NCBI RefSeq assembly: GCF_026151205.1
Contig: NC_087078.1
Coordinates: forward strand, 5,599,675-5,659,674
DNA from: Bolinopsis microptera
Lineage: Eukaryota; Ctenophora; Tentaculata; Lobata; Bolinopsidae
Direction: 5' to 3'
DNA length: 60,000 nt
Under the pieces are notes generated by a model. That model was not told the DNA's origin and ran no database searches. It saw only the letters and a program-made list of their open reading frames with translations. The translations under genes were made by a program, and so were the position numbers. Below, piece after piece: positions 46,451 to 59,871 of this stretch (positions within the stretch are counted from its first letter, which is position 1; every line of letters starts with the position of its first letter).

Positions 46451-49400
46451 TGGTCTAATTTCTTGTTAGGGTTAGGATTTAGCATACGCTTTTGTTAAGA
46501 ATTTGGTTAGGGTTGAGAAATTAGATTAGAGCTAGAGGGTCGTGGTTTCGAATTGTCGTTCGTTCAGGGCTTGATTCACGATGTCAATCCTTCCTAGCTC
46601 GGCGAGGCCCAATGGTACATTCCGCTGATATATTACGGAAGAGATCTGTGGTTGTGAGAATATGCGCGGCGCGGACCAGTAGTGCATCGCGCTACAAGTT
46701 CAGAGCCAGCTAATTCATAATTAAGAACTTGCAATTATGGGTTGAAAATGTACGTGAAAATCGAGTATACTAGAGTAATTAACTATCATCCAAAAAAGAA
46801 TTCGGCTTAAAATTTGAAATTGTGCCGCGCATATTTTTCTTCAGAAATGTTTGTGAGTCGATTGTAAATCAAGCGTTAGCAGTTAATCTTCATCATCAGG
46901 AAATTTGTGAATTTTTCACACGAAGCAGATTAATATTGTTTTCAACCGGTTTTTGAAGGGTTATTTTTATATAGGGTCATTGTGACATTATGTGTATACT
47001 GTTTGAAAAAATTGTGTTATAAACCGGTAACAGTACATTGCATGTTGTGTTATAATGTATAGTTTGCTATCTTCGTTAGATATCACAGCTATTTTGTATT
47101 TGATTTTGGTATTTAATTATATCTTAGCTTAGTATCTGAGATATAATTGAGTTGTATAATGCAAGTGTATAACTTTGTATACTTGTGACTTGTGTCTTTC
47201 TCTTTGTGTAAAATTTCATATTTTTTAATCGTGATATCGCAATATCGAAAAAACGTCGACGACGCGACGAGAGGGTCGTTATCTGAACCCACGATCATTA
47301 CCTCAAATTTATGCTGTATTTGTTTTTTGGTCCAACCCGATTTGCAATTTTTAAGCTGCCGTAATGCTATTCATGCTTGCATGATTGACAATGCTCATTT
47401 ATCGTTCAAGTAACTTACATCAGATCTAGTTAATACGCTTTATAACCCTCGGCTCGAACTGATCTAACTTTTAAATTTAAGTTGAACATGTAGGCCTGAA
47501 ACGTTTATTGATTGAAATAAATTTTCGTGCACATACAGAATGAATGGTTAATAATTTAATATATTATATGTAGACCAAGCTCTGTGCACGGGATGCTTCC
47601 TGGAAGAATCCAGTTCTTTTAGCGGGGCACCCTACCTAAAGCCAAATTGAGATATAATAATCATATTCCTAGGGAAATAATCAGAAATCGAATACCAATC
47701 AAATAATATGATATATAGGAGTAGTAACCATATTTACTATGCAAAATGCCCCAACCTCATAGTGTAAATTTATATAAAATTCAAATTCCATACCACCACT
47801 AAACCCCAACAGTCAACGCAACAGCCCAAGCAAAATTAAATAACTTCTTAAATATACCTTACTGTCATACTACAAATTAATTAAACATTTGAAATCTGTT
47901 AACCAGAGAATAAATTTCTAAACCTAATGCAAGTGAAATAATTTAGATGCAATAATTAATGCCTAATATGAGTATCATCTGTCAATGTCCTTGTAGAACA
48001 GTCTGTACAAGAGATATGAGTAACTAATATAGAAGGGAAAAAAAACAGGAAGTTGTCGTCTGTTGGAAAATAAATAAAATATCTAGTATATAAATTAGAA
48101 TATAAAATATCATTCCGTCAATGTGTCGTCAATAAACTGTACAATTATCAAATGTTAAAACTGTACTGGGTGATACAGTCACCAAAAATAAATACTAAGT
48201 ATAATAAGTTAATAAATTAAATGTGGTCTGTAAAACTACCACTAGGTATAATAGGTCAATAAATTAAAAGTGGTTTATAAAACTACCACTGTGCGAACCC
48301 CTTCTCCAGTATTATACGATTATGGTAAACAGGATTAAACAGGATTAAACAGGATTAAACATAAATTTGTCAATGAGAGCCCTAACACTCACGTCTTGAC
48401 TATACATCAATATAATAGAAATAAATAAATAAATAATGTGCAAGAGTTTTTTTAAAATAAAAATTTAAAAATCATAAAAATTTAACTTCGTCACATCTTT
48501 TGAAAGAGAAACAAGTGCAAATAAAATAATTTAATTCCCATGAACATGTTCCAAAATGATATGATATGTTGATCGTGATATGAAATGAAATGAAGCTCGA
48601 CTTGACCGTCACGTGTCCGCAGAGGAGTTCCGTTGAGGTTTAGCGGGGACTTTACAGCTGGACATGGTATAATCAATCAATGTTACATTACCGCTGACTG
48701 TCGAATTGCAGAAGTTTGCCATTTGGTATTTAACTTTTCTTTGAGCGATGCTCAACCAGAACTGAAGGGATTTAGCTAGTTACATCAAACTTGCTTAAAT
48801 AGTATTTTCTTCTCTATTAAGCTCACTAAGAAATGTATTGGCTTGTAATTGTAATATCTCTGTGTGCAAACCGAGATTGAATTTCCTGATCACTGCCAAC
48901 TTGTGCTTGTACCAACAATTTGTCAGTTCACAATTTGAACGTTTCAATGTCAACTGTGTGCATCTTAATGTGGTCATTAGAGGTTCATTGGCGATTGTGT
49001 GTTTGGCTCTGGAAAAACAATTCCTAAAGTAGGATCTTAATCTTCCATTGAAATTCAATCTACGAATCTAATGAAACAATAAATTTTAATGAAACAATAA
49101 ATTTAATTTTAGCACATTTTTACAGAATAAAAAGATGTAAAACAATTCATGAAATATAATGCCCATTTGGTGTATGACTTTTTGTCCTTGACTGCTAGTT
49201 TGGTTTTGGAAGGACAGGTAACTAACGGGGCAAGGAATGCGCGTGCCTGGAAGCTTTTGCACACACCGAAACGCTAGTTCAGTTAAGTTTATAGAGACAA
49301 GGCTCAGATTAGGACTAGAAGAAAAATTGTAAGCAGACATTAGGGGTTCTGTTTATAGTTGTTATTATAGGTTGCAGTCTTGTTGTGACAAAAAGTCTAC

Positions 49401-49810
49401 ACTAAAACATTCTTTAGTTTATATTGTGTAGTTCGAAGATATAAAATGCAGCTTAAAGTTGGATATTGGAGAGCTGGCGAAAGATTATGGCCTTTGTATC
49501 AATGGTTATAATAAGCTATAAATATCTTAAACTATACAGTGCTAATTAAAAATTTCTTTAAACTTCATTCTCAAATTAGATTTTTTAAATTCAAAAGTAA
49601 ATATACAATAATTTTATTAAAACTTTCTCACACATACTTTACTCACAGGACAAGACTTGGAAAACAGTAGCCTAGGGTAATTTTAATTGAGATGTGTGTG
49701 ACCAGCCAGTTATAATGTTTGGGAAATAAGATTTGCGCAGTCAAAATCTTTGACAGTCCAATCAAGAAGGGCGTGATTATGTTGATTCGTTAATAGCGCA
49801 CGTTTTAGCT
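46451..49810. other. No gene seen
   Basis: AT-rich. Contains a GGTTAGGGTT-type patch at 46,465-46,530, a three-copy AGGATTAAAC repeat at ~48,330-48,361 and only short unrelated ORFs. Confidence 0.5.
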
Positions 49811-49943
49811 TACCTCGCATCGCCGATGTGGACTTTGCAGATGATATAGCACTTATATCTGAGGACATGGACAAGGCTAACGAGTTCCTGCTCAGAGTAG
49901 AATCGGCGGCAGCAAGCGTGGGACTACACATAAACGAAGGCAA

Positions 49944-50047
49944 GACCAAGGTCATGACACTGAATATGGAGGATCGATCTAGCGACCTAGGTCATGACCA
50001 AGGTCATGACACTGAATATGGAGGATCGATCTAGCGACCTACAAAGT
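49944..50047. repeat. 52-bp tandem duplication inside the LINE
   Basis: The unit beginning GACCAAGGTCATGACACTGA at 49,944 starts again at 49,996. 52 is not a multiple of 3, so the duplication breaks the RT frame. Confidence 0.9.
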
Positions 50048-50533
50048 CGATCCGGGGAAGCCATAGAAAATGTAGATGATTTCATCTACTTAGGCTCCTG
50101 GATTGAGAGCACAGATAGGGAGATAAGGGTTAGAAAGGGAAAAGCGTGGGGTGCCCTACATAGACTGAAGGATATCTGGAAATCCAAACTCTCAAAGAGC
50201 CTAAAGATTAGATTGTTCATAGCGGCTTGTGAATCAGTACTGCTCTACGGATCAGAAGCCTGGACACTGACAAAGGCTCAAGAGAAAAGTTTGGACGGGA
50301 CATACACAAAGATGTTGCGTATGGTGCTGGGTATCTCATGGAAGGACAAGGTCAGCAATATAACTTTGTATGGTAGCCTCCCAAGGCTGTCAAACAAGTT
50401 ACGAAGCAGGAGATTAAAAATGGCGGGACACTGCATCCGACATCCTGAGCTACTTGCCAGTGATTTAGTCTTATGGGAACCTACGCACGGTAGAGCACAG
50501 CAAGGCCGACCAAGACAAAGCTACTTGTCTATG

Positions 50534-50906
50534 TTTTTTTTTTTTTTTATCTCAAGTCTTATTTTACTTCGGACATTCCAACAGCCACATTGTTACACAA
50601 GTGTGTAACCAGCCAATTACAGGAAGCCGAAGGATTCAATTATACATTAGGCCAGTGACGGTTAAGGTAGTGTGTACCATACTTTCTTCGCCCGAGACTT
50701 TGCTGCAATGGGCAGCTCCTCATTTAACCCTCACACCCGATTTCTCGAGTATTTGGCTGAGTGGACCGGGGGGCTGCATAGACCACTCAGGATCCTTAGC
50801 TGAGCGTCGACGACGCTCACCCCACGGCTAGTGGCAGAGTCGGGAATCGAACCTGGTACCTCAAGCAATACCAGGCCCTGGATTAACCAACTGAGCCACT
50901 AAGCCG
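50534..50906 (-). mobile_element. tRNA-derived SINE (minus orientation)
   Basis: On the minus strand the head reads CGGCTTAGTGGCTCAGTTGG (A-box-like TGGCTCAGTTGG) and further on GGTTCGATTCC (a perfect B box). The tail is poly(A), seen as T's at 50,534-50,549. It splits the RTE-like ORF between codons …YLSM and LLKEV. No obvious target-site duplication. Confidence 0.88.
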
Positions 50907-51029
50907 TTACTGAAGGAAGTTGGGACAAACTCTAAAGAGGAACTGCGAACCCTGATGCGGGACAGGGATATATGGAGGGGGTTTTCTGGCGTAGATCGGA
51001 CTTAGCTCCGACATAGTAGTAGTAGTCGC

Positions 51030-53448
51030 AAGCACATTACACTAGTAGTAAAGTCAGTCATTCTGAATTTTGGGGTTAAAGTGTTAAAAATTTTGGTTGA
51101 TCTAGTGTTGTGATTGTCAGGTGGGTCTGCCTGACAGATTAGAAGGCAGGGTTTCCTCGAGGAACATGTGTAACCCTCATGTAAGGATATTGGAGCACGG
51201 AATTTCATTATCTTGTAGAGCTCGAATTCCTGATTCCCTTCAAACTTTTCTACCATGATTTTCAGATGGATAGTGAGAATTAAAAGTCAATCCCTTTTTC
51301 AATCACATTTTTGTAGTTTACAGCTGCTGTTATAGCTCAGTTAGATTATTAATTTGTACATTTCTCCGTAGTCACTGTGCATTGATTAGGTATCATGAAA
51401 ACCTTATAGCAATATTAAGTTGCACTGACTTTAAAGACAGTCTTCGATCATGGATGTAACTTAAGTGATTATAAAATCACCAACGACCAGTGTCAAATTA
51501 GAATTTTTATTTGATTTAACTACTTGCCAATTGTGAAATTGATCTGTTTCAAAATGTTCACCCTTTTCCGGCCCCCAAAACTAAAAGACAAAAACCATGA
51601 ACCAACAAGTTAGGTTAAGTTAAAAGTTTGTCCCAGTTTTTCCAGCCATTATTTTCTATTGCATCAAGTTTAATGGGAAACAATCAGCGGTGCACAGCGT
51701 GGTCAGTCGTTACACCACTGGAAATAAGTCGTTATTGTTTGTTTATGGGGGCCGGGGGCCGGGGGGGGGGGATCTTCATGAAAATTCTCCTGAAATAATG
51801 TCATGGAAAATATTGTTCCAAGCTGACATTATCGCCAATCAAAGGTGAGCGCTTATATAATGAATTGTAATACAATGGTGGCAAAATATAGTTGGGAACA
51901 TGAAACATATAGGACCATTAGAGGGATTAAAAATCTCTGTACCAATCACATAAGTACAAGTTACAACTAATATGAACGGTATTATGCATGAAAAAAATGC
52001 TACCAGTCCCGTCGAAATGAGGCAGTGTTGAAATTGATTGGAAATGTGCTTGAAACGAAGTTTGTGTTTTTTCTCTTGGTCATGTGTTCACCGTTTATTT
52101 TGCAACAGTAGTATACATTATTTTCCATGCCTGTGAAAACACCAAGGTTGATGTCCGTACAGTCGTTGTATGTACGACTTTTTTAGTAACCTATGTAACA
52201 GTAGTTTTGCTTAACCTTAATTCTTTAAATATCTGGCCAGCTGGCAATTCATTAATGTTTAGCAGCAAATTGAATATCCAATTTATCTTCAGTTAAAATC
52301 AGATATTTTACTCCTCAGATCATAATACAAAGAGTCACTACTGCAATGTTTGGGCTTATTACTTTTTCAGATTTTGATTTTATTCTTTCTGGAATGAGTT
52401 GAAATCATCACTCTTTCGAAAATTTTGTAGTTATATTTAGATTGATTGGGATTTGGTTATTGTGCTTGATAACATCATGATTCTGACCCCTTAATGTTTC
52501 AGATCATATGCCACATTTAATGACAAACTATTTAGCAAGTTCGAAAAGACCAGTATATTCAAATTATTGTTCAATAGGCGTAGTCTTCAAAAACTGAATT
52601 TTCAAATTATGACAGCAGAATCTATGGCTGAGTAGTTACGTAATTTCATCTGCAAATCGACAAGTCCCCGGCCCTGTGTATTATCTTTATTGGAATTAAC
52701 TGTAATATGATGGTGGTTTGAAGGGTGATGTAAAGGCGGTTTACGAACATTATTACATTAAATTGGCGATTGTATTAGATTGAATTTGTTTATCTGAAAT
52801 TACGGCTTATGGACGATTTTTAAAGCACACAACACACAGTCACATTAAAAATTGTAAATAGCTTATTTGTTTAAGGAAGCTAACTTAAACTTAATCCAGC
52901 GAAATCCAATTAAATTGTTCACATTTAACATAACGTTACATCATAATCACATTACAGCATATTTTATTTTCACACCATATTTGTTTGTTTGTTTGTTGCC
53001 ATAGTAGTCATTCAGGCAACTAACTCAAAACTCAAATCTAAACTGCAATGTGATGCATTACTAAATATGCCTGGGAATTTAGACTAAGAGTAAATAAATA
53101 ACTCAAGATAACATCTCGTGTATCATGTTGGTTTTGGTGAGGCTCGTGGTTTGATATTGTTTATAAACACATGTTATTAGATTACTTTATCCTTGTTGTA
53201 ACACATTGTATCATGTTGTATTGGCAGGAATATGTTCAGCAAGCATGTGTAATATCATATAAAATATTTTTAACTGCCATTAGATTCCGATTGAACAACA
53301 ATCATCGATAGTTTATCCGAACACTACTTTCTAAATATATTTCTTTAGACATTTTTAATCTTTACATACAATTTACACTGTACAGCTGATGTTGATACCT
53401 TTAATCATTGTGAACAGGTGGTCTTATAATGACATTGTTCACTGTAGC
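51030..53448. other. No gene seen; may include 3' UTR of the exon at 53,449
   Basis: AT-rich. On the minus strand an AATAAA lies near 52,970, about 480 bases beyond the candidate stop codon at 53,449. A (TTTG)4 run is at ~52,980. Confidence 0.4.
51747..51771 (+). repeat. G-run, potential G-quadruplex
   Basis: Runs of 5, 5 and 11 G separated by CC within 25 bases. Enough G-tracts for a four-stranded fold. Confidence 0.6.
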
Positions 53449-53533
53449 TTACACTTGATCCAGCTTGCACTTGATCCAGTCGATCAGTTGCGAAAAGAAG
53501 AGATCAGGAACCTTATAAGGGGTGAAAGTTGCA
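53449..53533 (-). CDS. Candidate terminal exon of an unrecognised gene
   Basis: A strong acceptor (pyrimidine-rich, …TTGTTTTAG) is followed by one base and then ATFTPYKVPDLFFSQLIDWI and KCKLDQV with TAA. The composition looks like real protein. Upstream exons would lie right of 53,533 and were not identified. Confidence 0.4.
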
Positions 53534-54299
53534 CTAAAACAAGAAAGAAATCATGAGAATTTGTTTGATCTCTGCTGAGCACTAAAATACATATGTATGT
53601 GATAATATAGTATACAAAGTGTGGTGTCTCAAGAATCAACATGAAGGGTTTCACTGTACGCTACTTGTCATCAACTTTAAGTGTCGGAACTTCTAGACAA
53701 TACCACACAAATTGTTGCTTGGAGTAGTTATTATAGCGGGTCATTAGAGGTGGCTAATAGGTCAAATATATGTTTTACGATATTTTATTGCACTGTACCA
53801 CATCTCTATTGATACAATGCTAGTGGTCAACAAATACAATGTGGTTATTCTCAGAATAACATATAAAGGAGAAGATATGTTCCCCATATACGGTCGATGG
53901 GGATTTGGACCCATTTATATCACCTTATAGTCTGAATACATACGTCATACACCCTCAGTAATACATTCGCTAACTTAGTTATTTGTTATATCTTTTTTAT
54001 AATATATGTATGTTATAACATATTATAACACTTATTATATATATAAGACGTGTTCAAAATATTTAAACCATACTTACATTACAGTATTATTACCGCCTTA
54101 CTGGTCATATTATTACCTTCTTTTACACACTCGTATTATTTATGCTCGGTATTTTATTTGTTCCTGTTACTTATTTTGTTGTTTTTACTAACTTTAAGAG
54201 AACAAAAATGGAAATATTGAAGTTAAAAAGACCATGTTTACCACAAAAGTTCTGTAAAAAAGTTTTGTTAATTTTTTATATTAATTAACAATATTACCA

Positions 54300-55039
54300 G
54301 TGCATTAGAGATTATGCTAGTAGTCAGTAAAAAAAATGAAGGTTTATCATTGGAGACACTCGATGGGGATTGGGACCCATTCAAATCAAAAACTAAGTAC
54401 ATGGGAATCAACATAAGAGATGATGATAACCCGACTCTGGTTGCTGGGAGTGGGAAGAACATTGAGAAAGTCGATGACTTCGTATATTTGGGTAGTAGAA
54501 TGAAGAGTTCGGAGAAGGACTTCGAAGTGAGGAAAGCTAAGGCATGGGGAGCGTGTCACCAGATGAAGCTTGTATGGAAGTCGGATATGTGTAGAGATCT
54601 CAAGATACGACTGTTCCTGGCTACAGTCGAGTCCATCCTTCTATATGGCTCTGAAACATGGACTGTCAGCCAGACCCTCGCAAAACGTATTGATGGATGT
54701 TATACGAGAATGCTGAGGATGGCACTGAACATTGACTGGAAAGAGCGGCAGACTAACGCCAAGGTGTATGGGCACCTCATCAGAGCATCTGATAAGATAG
54801 CTGCACGGAGGATGAGACTCGCAGGTCATTTAGCCAGACATGAAGAACTATTGAGTCATCAACTACACTTCTGGGAACCCCTTCAAGGACATCGTCGAAG
54901 GGGAAGACCACATCTCACATACATTGACATCCTTCGAAAGGACACGGGGCTTGATGACAGCAAAGAGATTAACAAACTCATGCTGGATAGAAAGATTTGG
55001 AAGAAGACTATTTCTGTTCGGACGCTGAAGCCGCCCTAA
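54300..55039 (+). pseudogene. RTE-like LINE 3' fragment (5'-truncated)
   Basis: Open for 241 codons from 54,314. Contains KVDDFVYLGSRMKSS, LLYGSETWTV, RRMRLAGHLARHEELLSHQL, GRPHLTYIDILRKDTGLDD and LMLDRKIWKK: the same tail as the copy at 49,820 but diverged, so a different subfamily. Reverse-transcriptase motifs are missing. A short piece of related sequence (TCGATGGGGATT…GGACCCATT) also stands at ~53,897-53,920. Confidence 0.82.
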
Positions 55040-55432
55040 GTCGAGTCGAGTAAGTCGAAATCACCTCGTAACGAAGTTTCGGAATGCATTAACATATTAT
55101 AATAACTACTAGTGTAACCCGACCCTAACGGGACTTCAGTTGAAATGCAAAAGTATAAACCCGCCTATTATATTCGAAAACATGTATTACATTGTAGTAT
55201 GAAAGTATGAACTCTATCAGTCCAAACAGACCAAAATTTCATTCTGAGTGTCCCCCCCCCCCCTAATAAGCTTATAGTATTACATAACAGGGAATCTTGC
55301 GACTAACCTGATTATGATTTATGTACCAACGCTGCAGTAATGGTGGAGAGAGCAAGGAGGAGCGGGAGAAACAGTGAGCCATTTTATGCCACATTTGTGG
55401 TGCAAACCCATCAATTAAACCACTTGCCACCG

Positions 55433-55688
<256 letters not shown>

Positions 55689-55699
55689 CTTATATAGAT

Positions 55700-57440
55700 A
55701 GTTCAGGAATTTGATACATGATATGCTATACAAATTCTCAGTTGCTTCCCCATTATAAGCTGAACTTTGTTTGTTAACTTGTTTTGATAGCTAGATCTTA
55801 AAACTCCGCTACTCTGGTTATTATATTATTTTTGTTAGCTTGTAATTGGTCAGTAACGAGCCTTGTTCAAGTGTAAATGTGTGCTGGCAGGAAAAGGGTC
55901 TACCTAAAATTGAGTATGGAACGCGCCAATAAAATTAAATAGAAAATATGTGCGCGGGACACTGCATGCGCGAGTACAGTACGCAAACAAAAACATGAAT
56001 TTCAGGAAGTATTTCAGAAAATTACATGACAAAAATTTCATTTACACTGATCCCTTGCTTGTATTTCCCTTCAATAATTTTACATCATACCATATTTTGA
56101 GCACTAATTGACATGCGTTTAATTGCCCAGTTAACCCACTCTTTTGTTTAGCTGAAAATGTGATCGCCTCTGGGGAGACGAACGATAACTTCTAACTTCT
56201 AAACGTGTAAGTACATCATCAGTATATAATCTAATATCATCTAAATTAAATCCTCTGTTTTCAAAGTAATGTGATTTCTCTCCAGCGTCATCGCATCATA
56301 TCCCTGTAATAATTGAACTCATTTGTTTGTTGGCACGTAATCTGTACACAGCTAATCTATTAGTAGCATTACAGCACAGTAATCAGTAAACGCCCAATTT
56401 TAGTCCTGATTTCCGGATTTTGCAGGTAAATACTGATATTCTAATGGAGGACTGAAATGGAATATGTAAGTAGTTATACAATCAAACAAATATTGTCTAT
56501 TTCGATTTATTAAATTCTACAATTTTGGCAGACGATTTACAAACTTGATTCACTTGCACGTTTTAATTACTCGCTGTATTTTTCCAACATAATGGTTCGC
56601 TGTAAACTATAACATGGGTCACGTACCAGCTGTGCTGCACACAAACACCACAACAACACCATCTCGGTCACTAGCTTACACAAGTCCCATCCATTCATTT
56701 CATCATGGTATTCAAAATCAGCAGAGGATCAAAAATGACCAAATTTCTGAACTTTTCTAGATTATTATACTATGTATATATTTATCTTCGTACTGGTGTT
56801 GCCATGTTGACCTGACACACGGAAGTGAGTTTAAACAGAGTAGATATATGTTACTGTCTCTAGCATTGTTTGAAGTTGAACATGTACCTCCATGTATACT
56901 TAACAGATATTCAAGATAAAGACACTGTGTAACACTGCAACCACGTCCGGATACATTGTTAAAACAACAGCGATTACACAAGTTACCTAATGATTCATTA
57001 TTGTTATAGATTATTTTTAGAACATTTCACAATGCGTATACATACTATTTTCTCTGGCGTTGACAAACTTTATCTTGTTGGGATCCGACTACTTGTTTAT
57101 GCATGCGTTCTGTCATGTTCCTACAGAGATTAGCGAACTGCAATTACTTTTCTGCCGTGAGCAGCTGACTCTGAGTAACTCTTGTTCAGTATTATGCTTA
57201 TAATGCTTATTATGCTTATAATGTTTATTATGCTTGTTGCCTGTACTTGACCATGTGCTACGACGTTATGTTCTACAGTACATTCCAAAGTAATTTAGAA
57301 CTTGCGCCTACACTAGTGGTGCCAGAGGAGTTGGACCAGACAGGTGTAACATAGCGACTACTTTAACGCCGTCTTATTTCGCCTCTCTCTTCCACACTCA
57401 ACCACCACTTAAGCGTTTATCTATGACACACCCCACAACA
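55700..57440. other. No gene seen
   Basis: AT-rich sequence, short ORFs only. Confidence 0.45.
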
Positions 57441-57447
57441 CTTACCA

Positions 57448-57564
57448 TCATCCTTGATTACACATCTTGATTCCACTGGCATCCTCCCACAGGACTGCCA
57501 TACCCCAGAGGTAGGCAAAGCATTCATATGCTATCCTCTCGTGGGCCAACCAGGCCCAGCCTCT
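57448..57564 (-). other. Coding-like segment or retroposon end
   Basis: Minus strand: a long T-tract acceptor, then an open frame with GWAWLAHERIAYECFAYLWG and MAVLWEDASGIKMCNQG, stop TGA and at once a donor-like GTAAGT. On the plus strand the same end is followed by two A-runs, as in a retroposon tail. Either a terminal exon or a SINE/LINE 3' end. Not resolved. Confidence 0.3.
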
Positions 57565-57599
57565 CTAAAAAAAAACTATTAAAAAAAAACTAGGAAGTT

Positions 57600-59871
57600 A
57601 TTTTTGATAGGATTAAATCAGACGATCTGATGTAAGTCCCGGGTTTCTGCTACCTTCACTTAGATCCCACGAGTTGTTTCAAATGTTAAACTTTAAAGTA
57701 GTTATTTGTGGTCGCAGCTTAGTTGTTTACTACTTATTTACATCGTTCCCATAGCATATCGTATATTCTTTAATTAGAAGCAAATGACGCACAGCATGTG
57801 TAATTTGATCCCTGGCAACTTCGATTACTACGAAACCCTCGCTAGGGAAGCTTGTTCCTTTGTTGCGACACGGTCAGAATGTTGATATGCGCTAAACTCG
57901 CTAATTTTGTAGCTAGACCTCTTTTCCGCGGTTCCTACCCTCCTTCAATGGTTGTTATCTCAGCATCGCATGTATATTATAAAGTATAAAGGTTTCAACA
58001 GTTAGTGATATTCTGTACTGTTTCTTTTACTCTTTATCTCTCCAAAACCTGATCAACTTTCAACACGACTAACGCCAATATAATATAGTGTACATTATTA
58101 AGCTTTAGTGCTGTTGTGTTGTAAAATTTACTATTGTTAATTCAAGTGTTGGGAATTCGAGTGTTTTACATGTGTTAATTTGATAAATTTGTTCTTTGTA
58201 ATTGTAAATTTGAAACCTACACAGTGTGAAAACATCTATTACATCATTATGCTGTGGCAACACTCCTAAAGTTGCACTGGCATTCTAATAGCTTATAGCA
58301 GATAAATAGTTAATGTTTTGTCACTTAGCAACAGAAACAAAAATAGCCCACTATAATTGTATACCTCACTATATACATGGCTCACTGTATACCACCATTT
58401 AGTATCCTAGCAACTGTTGCTATAGTATACGAGCATACATTACTGCAAGCTGTTAGCTTATGTTCGCTATAATACGTGTGCTAGAGCGTGTGTGTGTGTG
58501 TGTGTGTGTACAAACACACATAGTTTAATGATGTATTGTCCTAAGTAGAAAGTATTATATACCTGCCCTACGCATCCCTTGTATAATACTACAAGAGAGC
58601 CGTGTAGATAGTGCTATTCAGCAGCTTGTGCTATGTGTGATACAGATTGTATAGTGAGCTGGTGAGATCATCACATTGTGGTATTCTGATTTGTGGTGTG
58701 TTTCAATATTTATACTTGTGTACAGTATTATTGAGTGCCTTAATTGTGCAATATCTTCAATTTTAATGCTACTATTTGCAGTTTTCAATTTGCCCACAAG
58801 TAATTACCAGTCAACTTAGATAATTTGGTTCTACATTCTTCTGTAACTATGCTGGTTTTGCTTTCTTGGATAATAACAAACATTACTGTCCGGAATTTTG
58901 TCGCGTGTTTTCTGTCTTGATAATATTTCTATTCTGTATATATTTATTATATAAAGATATAAGCTAGTTTAGTAAATTCTTCTGTTACTTATTCTACTGT
59001 CCTTGAAAACTTTAATAATGCCCTACTTATCCCTTGTAAACTACGAAAGCTGCTTAATGTAGTAATAGTAGTGTATTAGTGTAGTAATAGTATTAGATGC
59101 CATCGTGGAGTAGGTGGTCGTGCACCTTTTCTGCCTCAACATGTGAAAAAACCCTGGGCATGCAACGTGCGATTCGAAGGTGATTGCAGCCATTATACCT
59201 TACGGAATACTATAATGTCTTCATTTTCCCATATTTGATGATCTACAGAACGACAACTTGTAAACCTCAGTAGTCCCATATAATACTCTGGAGTGCTTAT
59301 TGTGCGGTTTTCAATTTGACATTTAAGCAAGTATTCAAATAATCCGGTTCTGAAAACCACATTTTCGGGAAATTGGGAGCTTAGGTTTGGCCTCTATACA
59401 CTATACAGCCTCTATAGTCTATACGGCCTCTATACAGTCTCTATACGGCCTCTATATGGCCTCAGTATGGCCACTATACGGCCTCAGTACGGTCTATAAA
59501 CTCTCTGTTTGAAAGCTTTCAAAAGAATATGCAGCTTATCCACAATACCACAAAGATGCAACGATGCGTGCTTTCTTACATTCGTTTAGGTGTAATCGTT
59601 TCTTTGTTATGTTTCCATTAGTTCCCGCAGAGCATTATAAAACAGATGCACACTTTATTTTGTGAAATTTGTTCTAGATCATTCTTCTAGTGACGCACCT
59701 TATAACTGATCAGTCTGTTTAAACGAGTGTTTTCTATTCAAGAGCAACTTTTCTTTACCAACCTTACTTAGCGCAATTATATACGGTTTGATTTCTGTAA
59801 GCTCCACATTATCATATCTGCTAGAACTTAAAGATTATCTTGGCGCTGATTATTTTTCTGATATATTACAG
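57600..59871. other. No gene seen
   Basis: AT-rich, with a short (TG)n at ~58,488 and an irregular GGCCTCTATAC array at ~59,390-59,495. Confidence 0.5.

Larger units (their letters stand above)
49820..51000 (+). pseudogene. RTE-like LINE reverse-transcriptase tail, frameshifted and interrupted
   Basis: Begins in the palm motif (VDFADDIALISED, from ~49,828), then a 52-bp tandem duplication shifts the frame. The second frame (49,994-50,533) reads NVDDFIYLGSWIES, LLYGSEAWTL, then GHCIRHPELLASDLVLWEP and GRPRQSYLS. A SINE interrupts it at 50,534-50,906. The last codons resume at 50,909 (LKEVGTNSKEELRTLMRDRD) and stop at 51,002-51,004. The order and spacing are typical of RTE-clade C-termini. The upstream endonuclease and most of RT are missing. 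Confidence 0.85.

Noticed and set aside
46540-46570. Possible tRNA B box (GGTTTCGAATTG)
   Set aside because: One base too many against the consensus, no A box at the right distance, no cloverleaf.
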